A stretch of DNA of 9,010 bases, from contig JBPOIH010000004.1 in NCBI GenBank assembly GCA_052034685.1, positions 1-9,010 of the forward strand. The letters run 5' to 3'. Made by a program: the position numbers and the translations under genes. Positions 1-7,025 of this stretch are shown in pieces. The notes beneath the pieces are model-generated. The model searched no databases and was not told where the DNA came from. It worked only from the letters and a program-made list of their open reading frames with translations. Within the stretch, counting starts at the first letter, position 1; the number at the start of each line of letters is the position of its first letter. Origin of the DNA: CAYUUR01 sp052034685 (GTDB taxonomy: Bacteria; Patescibacteriota; Saccharimonadia; Saccharimonadales; CAYUUR01).

Positions 1-95
1 CCAACCCTGAGCAAATTCAATCAATGAACCAAGGTGATATTAACCAGCCTGAGGGCACAATCGACTTAGTAAATCGCCTCAGTCCTGGGTTATAA
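1..95 (+). CDS. 3' end of an unidentified upstream gene (partial)
   Basis: The frame beginning at base 3 is open from the window edge to a TAA at 93-95, followed directly by TAG at 96-98. It gives 30 residues starting NPEQIQSMNQ and ending NRLSPGL. The tail is polar, rich in Gln and Asn, and has no recognisable motif. It lies 21 bases upstream of the giant hydrolase gene on the same strand, so it is probably an upstream operon member. In related bacteria, secretion or conjugation-type genes often sit near such hydrolases, but nothing here identifies this one. The other two frames close within the first 30 bases, which supports this one. Confidence 0.6.
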   Translation, partial: NPEQIQSMNQGDINQPEGTIDLVNRLSPGL

Positions 96-110
96 TAGTG
101 CTAATGAGGG
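91..110 (+). promoter_or_regulatory. Possible -10 box and ribosome binding site before the giant hydrolase gene
   Basis: A perfect TATAAT lies at 91-96, overlapping the stop codon of the upstream gene. A purine-rich GAGGG at 106-110 sits 6 bases before the ATG at 117, which is a good Shine-Dalgarno distance. The -35 region is poor: the best hexamer at about 18 bases spacing is TAGTAA (67-72), 3 of 6 matches, and there is no adjacent TG extension. The binding site is credible. The promoter is tentative because TATAAT arises here partly from a Leu codon followed by the stop. If real, it would give a leader of only about 14 bases. Confidence 0.4.
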
Positions 111-116
111 TTATGT

Positions 117-3100
117 ATGGCTCTGAAGCTTGACGATAAACCAGATGAACTATACGACGACGGGCATCCTTCGTGGCAAACCAACATCCAAGGACTGGAA
201 GACGCTTATAGTGGCGCCAACGCCTCTGATGGCGACCTGCCAGATGGTCACCCAAGCAAAGGGTCATCAGGCAAGAATCTCTCTGACATGGAAAACAAGG
301 GCGCCACGGCAGCGCCCGGCTCAAACGCCGAACAAACTGAGAAAAAAGGCTTAACCGACGCCCTCGGTGGTGGCGGTGGGGGTGCCGCCGGCACTGCAGC
401 CAGCTGGGCTACAAACATTGCTAGTAAACGCGTACCTGTAGCTTGGCTTGGTGCAAATAAAAAGAAAGCCGCTGCCGGCGGCGGAGTAATTGGCTCTGTT
501 ATTGCTTTTTTTATTGGTTCTGCAATCATTACCCAAGGGCCACTACAGTTAATCCATGCCGGTCAAATGCTCAAAGGCTTTCATTGGTCACAGAACGAAG
601 AGTTTGGCGATGAAAGAAGCGGCAACCTACTGTTTGCTGCTAAGAACTTCCTGGACGGCAACGCATACCGTAATAACCTCGGTGTCGTCGGTAATAAGTT
701 TGCAGATACGTATGACAAGCGTCTTGCCAAGCAGGGTATAGAGTTTGACCGTGGCAATAGGCGACTATCTCAAAGCGTGACTATTGATAGAAAAACTGAC
801 GCAGGACGCAAACTTGAGGCGAGACTTGCCCAAGAAGGCATTGATGTTACTGAACTTGACGGTAACAAGATAAAGGTCGATCTGACTGGTGATGGTGCTA
901 TCAAAAAAATAAACATACTGAGCGACGGGTCACTTGACGCAATCAATCGCAAGGGTAAAGCATCATATGTATCCAGAAAAATCCTCCGCTTACGGAATGG
1001 TACAAGCTGGAATGTCTTACAGAACAAGTGGCGGGTAAAATCACAAGAACTTGGTGATTACTACAAAGAGCGGCGCGAAAAACGCGCCAAAACACGAAAG
1101 GAAGGTTCAAGCGACCTCGACGCAAACAAAGCCAAGGCCCAAGACTTAGATACAGATAATGACGGCAAGGTGGACACTCCCGACCCAGAAGCAGAAAAGG
1201 CGGCAAAAGCTGGCAATGAAATCGTTGACCAGACTGTCGACGTTGATGTCACTACAGTAGACGGGCAGGCAAAGTTGGGCGATGTAGAGAAAAGTTTAAT
1301 GCAGAAGCTTGGTCCTGCCGGAAAAGTCGCCGGCGGAGCGGTTGCCGTGGTTGGTTTAACCTGCGCGGCGCGTAGCATTGGCGAGGCGGCTGAAGACGCC
1401 CAGTACGCCAGTAACATACTACCGATGATTCGTATGGGAACGGATATCATTAGCATTGCGTCGCAAGTCCAGAGCGGGCAGGTGAACATTGATGAGGTTG
1501 GTAGTGTGGTTAATGAATTCTTTGACGAGGCCGCTAAGCCAGAGGCAAAGTCATTCTTTGCGGCAAAATCAATCCAGGTTAACCAAGGGAACCCAAATGC
1601 TGGCGGCCCTGACCTGCCAGAAGAAGCCAACCCTGGCTCACTAGGCAAAAAACCGGTCGTCTTTGATGTAGTTGATAAAATTCCTGGGATAGAGTTAGCC
1701 TGCGATATTACCGATGCAGCCGGTGATTTACCTGTTGTGAAACAGTTCGGAGAAGCTTCAAATGCCCTTATTAGTTCTGGTGTTGAGTCATTGACCGGCA
1801 AATCAACAGAAGACTTTGTCAGTATGCTGGTGAATTATGTAGCTGGTAATGGTGTGAATGTACTGGCGCAGGGGGCTGAGCTTGGCAATCTCGCCAACGC
1901 CGGCGCCTTCTTGGCAGCAAACGAAAATGCGCTGTCTATGGGAGGACGTAAACTCACTGACGAGGAAGTTGCCGAACTACGTGAATATGATGCCGAGGTA
2001 CAACGCCGCGAGAACTCCCAGAAGACGTTCTTTGCACGTATGTTTGACCTGAATGATGCTGAGTCACTACTGTCCAAGAACACTGTACAGAACCCAAATG
2101 TAGCATCTGTTTCAGCATCTACTCAATCCTTCCTAAAAGCACCGGCCAGCCTACTCTCAAATGTCAGCAGTATTTTATCGCCACGTGCTCATGCAGCTGC
2201 GACAAACTATAACTTTGGTGTCCCGACATATGGATTTAGCTTATCAGAAAGGCGCGATGCGCGCTTCAGCGACCCTTATGAGAGTGCTGAGAAAATCTAC
2301 GACAAAATTGATAAGCTCAACGAAGACTATAAAGAATGTTTTCAAGTCAAGATAACCAAGGATGGTAAGTTCACTCAGGAAGAGGGTGTGCCATACACAG
2401 AAATACCGGATAAATGTAATGACACAAATAACGAGGACTTGCTGCGTTACCGATTCTGGATCGCCGATACAATGGTAGGTAAGGGGCTTTCTTGTATGGA
2501 TGGGATGGATGAGAATGCTTGTACGGAACTCGGTTTTGGTAGCACTGGTGATACCAACGAAGCAGCTGCCAATGCCTCAACGAGCAATCCAAATCTTTAC
2601 ATGATTGGCGATTCGCTATCAATCCATCTTCGTGAAGGTGGCTCGGCAGATATCGTCAAGCGTTTTAAAGAAAATGGTTGGACGGATGTCTGTGTCGAGG
2701 CAGAAGAGGGTAGGCCACTCGGGGCAAGCGAAATGACTCAATCGTTCGCAGAGAAAGGAGAACCGCCAATTGATTGTCGCGGTGCTAATAACACAAAAAC
2801 CAAAGGCCTATTGCAGATCAATCAACAACCTGACAAGGACGCCATCGCAAAGGCGGGCACGGTAGTCATCTCGCTTGGAACAAATGACGGTCCTTCTGCC
2901 TTTACATCTTTCAGGGATAACGTCAAGAAAATGGTTACGGATATTAGGGCTATTAATCCTGCGGTACAAATTAAATGGATAAATACTTACACTGCTCGTG
3001 ATGTCACAAGTGGCGGAACATATCTTCTAAAGGACTTCGCCGAGATGAATAAGATTCTCGGTGAGGTTTCTAAAGAAATGAATTTTGAAGTGCTCGACTG

Positions 3101-3806
3101 GAATAGTGTTGCTGCGCCAAATTACTCTTCCGACCCCATCCATCCTAACCCTGTTAAGTACGCTGATTTTATTCTAGAGAAGGTAGGACGACCGGCAGTA
3201 AACGCTTCGGGCGTAAGCGGCGTAACGTGTCCAGAAAACCTTGAAGAAAAAGCCGATAGACCCGGATACTTCAAGATGCCCGATGCGCCTGGTGGCGAGT
3301 ATTCAATATACTCCGTGCCTGCCAGACGTTATGGAAGCAAGCAGTTAGTCTGTGTACTCAGTACAGTAGCGAAAGCATACAATACGCTGTACGCGGGTAA
3401 GTCAAAAATGGATATTGGCGACCTTAATGCAAATGACCACAGTTCTCACTACAAAGGAATTGCCGTTGACCTGGACGCTAAAGGCGAGTTGGCAGCAGCT
3501 GATCACACAGCGTCGAAGCGAGGAACATACGACAAGGAGGCAACGATAGCTCTAGGCAAACTCTTGGTCGACACTGGAGCAATTCAAAATATCTGGTGGT
3601 GTGAACCGGGCGCTGTCGGGAAGCCAAAAGGAATCGCTCCTCGCCCTGAGCATCTCTCCGGAAACGACGGAACAATGAATGCTATCCGTGATTATGCCAA
3701 GGAAAAAGGAACACCGATTACGTTGTATTGTATTTCTGGACACCAGAACCATTTTCATGTTGATATCAAGGAAGAGTTTGCGCTGCAAGGATCATGGAAG
3801 CCATGA
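117..3806 (+). CDS. Giant membrane-anchored SGNH hydrolase / LAS zinc peptidase, putative cell-wall hydrolase
   Basis: 1229 residues. Residues 1-115 are polar with a Gly6 tract (85-90) and end in a basic cluster (KKK 115-117). A clear transmembrane segment follows (about 119-140), so the N-terminus is predicted inside and the rest outside. Residues 150-820 match nothing I recognise: a basic helical stretch (305-345), an EF-hand-like loop (345-353), a second hydrophobic patch (about 400-418) and a region ending AHAAA (691-695). Residues 825-1025 form an SGNH hydrolase: GDSL with Ser833, GTND with Asn923, and Asp1006/His1009. Residues 1055-1220 form a LAS metallopeptidase: S-x-H-x-x-G-x-A-x-D with His1111 and Asp1118, then HFH with His1212 and His1214, as in MepA and related to VanX/M15. 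Zinc ligands and the SGNH triad are all present. Likely roles are peptidoglycan de-O-acetylation and stem-peptide cleavage; substrates are inferred. It is first of four close genes. The ATG at 117 has a good ribosome binding site. Confidence 0.85.
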   Translation: MALKLDDKPDELYDDGHPSWQTNIQGLEDAYSGANASDGDLPDGHPSKGSSGKNLSDMENKGATAAPGSNAEQTEKKGLTDALGGGGGGAAGTAASWATNIASKRVPVAWLGANKKKAAAGGGVIGSVIAFFIGSAIITQGPLQLIHAGQMLKGFHWSQNEEFGDERSGNLLFAAKNFLDGNAYRNNLGVVGNKFADTYDKRLAKQGIEFDRGNRRLSQSVTIDRKTDAGRKLEARLAQEGIDVTELDGNKIKVDLTGDGAIKKINILSDGSLDAINRKGKASYVSRKILRLRNGTSWNVLQNKWRVKSQELGDYYKERREKRAKTRKEGSSDLDANKAKAQDLDTDNDGKVDTPDPEAEKAAKAGNEIVDQTVDVDVTTVDGQAKLGDVEKSLMQKLGPAGKVAGGAVAVVGLTCAARSIGEAAEDAQYASNILPMIRMGTDIISIASQVQSGQVNIDEVGSVVNEFFDEAAKPEAKSFFAAKSIQVNQGNPNAGGPDLPEEANPGSLGKKPVVFDVVDKIPGIELACDITDAAGDLPVVKQFGEASNALISSGVESLTGKSTEDFVSMLVNYVAGNGVNVLAQGAELGNLANAGAFLAANENALSMGGRKLTDEEVAELREYDAEVQRRENSQKTFFARMFDLNDAESLLSKNTVQNPNVASVSASTQSFLKAPASLLSNVSSILSPRAHAAATNYNFGVPTYGFSLSERRDARFSDPYESAEKIYDKIDKLNEDYKECFQVKITKDGKFTQEEGVPYTEIPDKCNDTNNEDLLRYRFWIADTMVGKGLSCMDGMDENACTELGFGSTGDTNEAAANASTSNPNLYMIGDSLSIHLREGGSADIVKRFKENGWTDVCVEAEEGRPLGASEMTQSFAEKGEPPIDCRGANNTKTKGLLQINQQPDKDAIAKAGTVVISLGTNDGPSAFTSFRDNVKKMVTDIRAINPAVQIKWINTYTARDVTSGGTYLLKDFAEMNKILGEVSKEMNFEVLDWNSVAAPNYSSDPIHPNPVKYADFILEKVGRPAVNASGVSGVTCPENLEEKADRPGYFKMPDAPGGEYSIYSVPARRYGSKQLVCVLSTVAKAYNTLYAGKSKMDIGDLNANDHSSHYKGIAVDLDAKGELAAADHTASKRGTYDKEATIALGKLLVDTGAIQNIWWCEPGAVGKPKGIAPRPEHLSGNDGTMNAIRDYAKEKGTPITLYCISGHQNHFHVDIKEEFALQGSWKP
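3787..3806 (+). promoter_or_regulatory. Ribosome binding site and overlapping start/stop coupling the two large hydrolase genes
   Basis: Two in-frame ATG codons (3794 and 3803) precede the second hydrolase. The only good Shine-Dalgarno match, AAGGA at 3787-3791, is 2 bases from the first ATG and 11 bases from the second. The second forms a 4-base ATGA overlap with the stop of the giant gene (3803-3806), the usual arrangement for translational coupling. The start at 3803 (860 residues, beginning MTYKQKF) therefore seems somewhat more likely than 3794. Confidence 0.6.
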
Positions 3807-6385
3807 CGTATAAACAAAAGTTCGGTATTGGGCTTCTTCTGTTACTGACAGTATTTATGTCGTTTCAAAACACTGTCGTATATGGCCTCTCCGCCGCACA
3901 AAAAGCACTCATAGAAAGTGGTGTTCATGACTACAATATTGAAGAGCCTGACTGTAGTGCAGTAGGAACGCCTACGATTCCCGGCGGACAACCGGCAGCT
4001 ACGTCAGCTCCACCAAAGTCGATTTACATGCTTGGTGACTCGATCACAAACGGCGCCATCACCAAGTATAAGAAGGCTTTTGACGCAGCTGGGATTAGTA
4101 GTTATGTGAATGCATCGGGAGGTAGATCCTGGACCGGTGGCGGTATGGTTGGAGCAGTGACACCCGAAGGAAGCCTAAAACCAGGAAAAGATGCAGTCAT
4201 CGATGATAAGCAGAAGATTAAAGAAGCGGGAGGAATTATCATTGCACTGGGAACCAACGGTGGTGAAACTAACAACCCAATATCCGAGATTATTGATACA
4301 TTTCGCTCCGCAGATTACAACCCAACAGCGCCGATTTGGTGGGTAAACACAGCTACGGTGAAGGGGCTAGAAGTGCTTGGACCATTTAATAAAAAACTTG
4401 ATGAGCAAGCTACCGCACAAAACTTTAACGTTATTTCGTGGGCAAAAACTGTTAATCCGGCGGGTGACCCATATGTGATGCCGACAGATAATGCTGCTGG
4501 GTTTATTGCTGGCGGTGATAATGTCCATCCTTCGGGGGCTGGACAGGACGCACTTGTCAAACAAGTCGTTGACACAATTGCTGCTGGAGTAAAACCTTCT
4601 ATTCAGGTGAGTGGTAATACTTGCAAGTGTGAAGCACCTGGGGTTGCTGGATCGCCAACCCTAAAAGGCGGGACTAACCCCGAAATCATGTTCAATTACT
4701 ATCTTGATCTTGGACTTTCACCGGCGCAGGCAGCTGGAATAACCGGAAATGCTATGGCAGAAAGTGGTGCAGACATTAATCCACGGATCCGTAGCCCTGC
4801 TGGCTACACGGGTATCTTTCAGTGGGATAAAGACAGTCGTTGGCCTCGTCTAGTTGGCTGGGCAAAAGAAAAGGGTAAAGATGAGTACGCCCTGGAAACT
4901 CAGATGGAGTTTGCATGGCTTGAGGCAACTGAGCGTGGTATTGACCAGGAAATGAAGAATCAGAATACTGTTGAGCTAGCCACCTGGTATTGGGGTCGTT
5001 TCTTTGAAATTGCCATTATCAAAGGTAGTACAAGTAAAGAACCACTAACGAACGTACAGATACTCGATAAAAGAACGAGTTTTGCGCGTGATGTTTTGGC
5101 TTCTTTTGGAGGGAATACACCGTCAACATTGAGTGCGACAGAATCCTCGGGTGATACTGGCGCAAAAACGGTTGTCGCACTTGATCCGGGTCACGGTGCA
5201 GCTATCCCTAATTACACCGACCCAGTAACGGGATTAAAGGACCGTGAAACAGCAAACTCTCCAGAGAGAGAAGACGTACAAGACGTTGCGAATCGCATAA
5301 AGACCAGTCTCGAAAAAGACGGTTACTCAGTTGTATTACTTAAAGATACGGCCGACGGAAGCATTAATAAAAGAGAGCGCGTCAACAAGGCAGTCAGCGC
5401 AAATGCAAACCTAGTAGTAAGTCTTCACACGACGCCTGGCGAACTGAATGAAGTATGGCCACAAAGGGTGGGTAAATTCCGTGAGAATATTGATGATAAG
5501 AAGCGTGTTACTTTTGAGAACGAAGAGACAGCCGTTGCAAGCGATAAATTTGCGAAAGCTATCGCCGAAGAGCGTGCTAAAACACAGGGTAAACCAGTTG
5601 ATACTGATGAGGATCAGTCGTCGCAAAAGGCAGCATTCTCTGCCGAACGTGACGGCCTAAACGCTTCGGGGGATATATCGCTCGTTCAGTTATGGTCCAC
5701 TGATATACCGTGGGTCTACAACGAAATTGGTCAGGATGGTCCTGGAAATAGTATTACTGAACAAACAAAACAAGCCTACGCAGATGGTGTTATAAACGGT
5801 ATCAAGAAGTCTCTACCAGTTAGTGCAGGATCAAACACTACAAACTGTGTGGACAGCGCATCAGTTGGCTCAGGAGACCTTGCCGCCACCATTAAGGCAT
5901 ATGCCTGGCCCGATCAACGCAACACAGGTGACGCCAACGCTCGAGAGATGATGCCGGCATATAAAGATGCTGTGGCAAAATCAACAGCCGAGGGAATATA
6001 TAACGGCGGAACGACGTATGATGGAATTGATTGCGGTGGTTTCGTTACTCTCGCGCTGCTTAATAGCGGCTTTGAACCGAATTATAACTTTGCCGGGAAG
6101 GGAGGGCCAACAGCAACACAGCTTGATTGGGTCAGAAAAAATTGGCAGAAACTTGGTAGAGGCAGTGAGATTAATACGGGTACGCTACAATTGGGTGATG
6201 TTGCATTCCAAGTAACATCGAGCGGCGGAAATGCAGGCCACACCTTTGTATACGTTGGCCAACTTGATGGATTTAATGGTATTGTGGCGTCAGCAGGACT
6301 TAATAATCGTGCGCCGTCAGCTAACGGCGGTTATGATGATAGAAATGCTACTAAATCATCATTCGAATGGTATAGGAAAAAGTAA
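3794..6385 (+). CDS. Four-domain peptidoglycan hydrolase: SGNH, phage-tail-type lysozyme, amidase_3, NlpC/P60-like
   Basis: 863 residues from the first ATG (860 if it starts at 3803). A basic then hydrophobic N-terminus (about 5-31) is a signal peptide or anchor. Domains in order: SGNH hydrolase (about 76-265; GDS with Ser83, GTN with Asn155, Asp242/His245); phage_tail_lysozyme-like domain (about 294-440; Glu323 in MAESG, GIFQW 340-344); N-acetylmuramoyl-L-alanine amidase_3 (about 458-672; DPGHG with His467, Glu491 or Glu493, SLHT with His545, YNEIG with Glu644); NlpC/P60- or CHAP-like cysteine peptidase (about 694-860; DCGGF with Cys747, AGH with His816). Linkers are Ser/Thr/Gly-rich and a CKC pair lies at 277-279. 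All expected catalytic residues can be found, so each domain may be active. Together they would cleave acetyl esters, the glycan chain, the muramoyl-alanine amide and a stem-peptide bond. It overlaps the giant gene and abuts the next. Whether the target is its own wall or a host's is not shown by sequence. Confidence 0.88.
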   Translation: MEAMTYKQKFGIGLLLLLTVFMSFQNTVVYGLSAAQKALIESGVHDYNIEEPDCSAVGTPTIPGGQPAATSAPPKSIYMLGDSITNGAITKYKKAFDAAGISSYVNASGGRSWTGGGMVGAVTPEGSLKPGKDAVIDDKQKIKEAGGIIIALGTNGGETNNPISEIIDTFRSADYNPTAPIWWVNTATVKGLEVLGPFNKKLDEQATAQNFNVISWAKTVNPAGDPYVMPTDNAAGFIAGGDNVHPSGAGQDALVKQVVDTIAAGVKPSIQVSGNTCKCEAPGVAGSPTLKGGTNPEIMFNYYLDLGLSPAQAAGITGNAMAESGADINPRIRSPAGYTGIFQWDKDSRWPRLVGWAKEKGKDEYALETQMEFAWLEATERGIDQEMKNQNTVELATWYWGRFFEIAIIKGSTSKEPLTNVQILDKRTSFARDVLASFGGNTPSTLSATESSGDTGAKTVVALDPGHGAAIPNYTDPVTGLKDRETANSPEREDVQDVANRIKTSLEKDGYSVVLLKDTADGSINKRERVNKAVSANANLVVSLHTTPGELNEVWPQRVGKFRENIDDKKRVTFENEETAVASDKFAKAIAEERAKTQGKPVDTDEDQSSQKAAFSAERDGLNASGDISLVQLWSTDIPWVYNEIGQDGPGNSITEQTKQAYADGVINGIKKSLPVSAGSNTTNCVDSASVGSGDLAATIKAYAWPDQRNTGDANAREMMPAYKDAVAKSTAEGIYNGGTTYDGIDCGGFVTLALLNSGFEPNYNFAGKGGPTATQLDWVRKNWQKLGRGSEINTGTLQLGDVAFQVTSSGGNAGHTFVYVGQLDGFNGIVASAGLNNRAPSANGGYDDRNATKSSFEWYRKK

Positions 6386-7024
6386 ATGCAGAGATTTCAA
6401 TCAAGAATGAAGGTACTGGCTCTAGCCTTTGCAATCATTGTATTCGCTTTGGTAACCTACTTCTTAATTACTAGTGTCTCTAGGCAGGGTGAGACTAAGT
6501 TAAATATTCAGACAGTTCCCTCGAGTGCAACGATTGTAATAGACGGAAAACCAGCAAGAAAATCAGCCTACTTATCACCGGGAGAGCATATCGTAAATAT
6601 CTCTGCTTCCGGATTTGAAACCCAAGAGGATTCGATAAATCTCAGTGAGGGTACTTTAACAAAATACTACCCGTTAACACCAGTTTCTGAATCGGCTAAA
6701 GCCTGGGCCAAAAAGAACCAGTCACTCTACTTGCAACTTGAAGGGAAAGTAGCTGAACAGAATAAGGTTGAGGGTGAGGCATTTGCAAAAAATAACCCTA
6801 TTACAAATGTTCTACCATACCGAGGTGCTCTGTATGATATTGAGTATCGACAGAAGTCAAATGGTCAGATTGTCATTCTAATAATTGCAGAAAGCGCTGA
6901 GAATAGAGCATTTGCACTAAGAAAAATAGAAAACATGGGTTATCAACCAACTGATTTCGAGATAGAATTTCCTGCGAACTTTTCTAATGTGTTTAACAAC
7001 TTAGAGGAGTACGAGGAGGGTTAG
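6386..7024 (+). CDS. Single-pass membrane protein with PEGA domain
   Basis: 212 residues. The ATG follows the previous TAA with no gap, and AGGA at 6374-6377 is 8 bases upstream, so translation is probably coupled. A short basic N-terminus (MQRFQSRMK) precedes one transmembrane helix (about 9-30), predicting N-in/C-out. Residues 37-98 fit a PEGA domain: LNIQTVPSSATIVIDGKPA, then the LSPGEHIVNISASGFE block typical of this beta-sandwich. Residues about 105-200 form a separate alpha/beta region that I do not recognise, followed by an acidic tail (EEYEEG). PEGA domains occur in surface and cell-envelope proteins and are thought to mediate binding; no enzyme motif is visible. The context suggests an envelope partner of the upstream hydrolases. 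Base composition is more AT-rich than in the giant gene. Confidence 0.8.
   Translation: MQRFQSRMKVLALAFAIIVFALVTYFLITSVSRQGETKLNIQTVPSSATIVIDGKPARKSAYLSPGEHIVNISASGFETQEDSINLSEGTLTKYYPLTPVSESAKAWAKKNQSLYLQLEGKVAEQNKVEGEAFAKNNPITNVLPYRGALYDIEYRQKSNGQIVILIIAESAENRAFALRKIENMGYQPTDFEIEFPANFSNVFNNLEEYEEG
7014..7019 (+). promoter_or_regulatory. Consensus Shine-Dalgarno for the last operon gene
   Basis: AGGAGG lies 6 bases before the ATG at 7026, inside the final codons of the preceding gene. It is a perfect consensus, the strongest ribosome binding site in the window, and fixes the start of the downstream gene. It is also why the preceding protein ends in Glu-Glu-Gly. Confidence 0.75.
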
Positions 7025-7025
7025 T

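Noticed and set aside
113..133. Alternative ATG at 113
   Set aside because: Its frame stops after six codons (TGA at 131-133). The ATG at 117 has the open frame and the better ribosome binding distance.
1061..1801. Open frame of 246 codons on the - strand inside the giant gene
   Set aside because: It lies wholly antisense to a well-supported gene, its translation is Ser/Pro/Thr/Ala-rich low-complexity with no motif, and it has no neighbouring - strand genes.
3804..3806. Possible recoded TGA (UGA read as Gly, as in some Patescibacteria)
   Set aside because: Reading through TGA would run the giant protein into a different frame from the downstream gene. The four-base ATGA arrangement and intact ends of both domains fit a normal stop.
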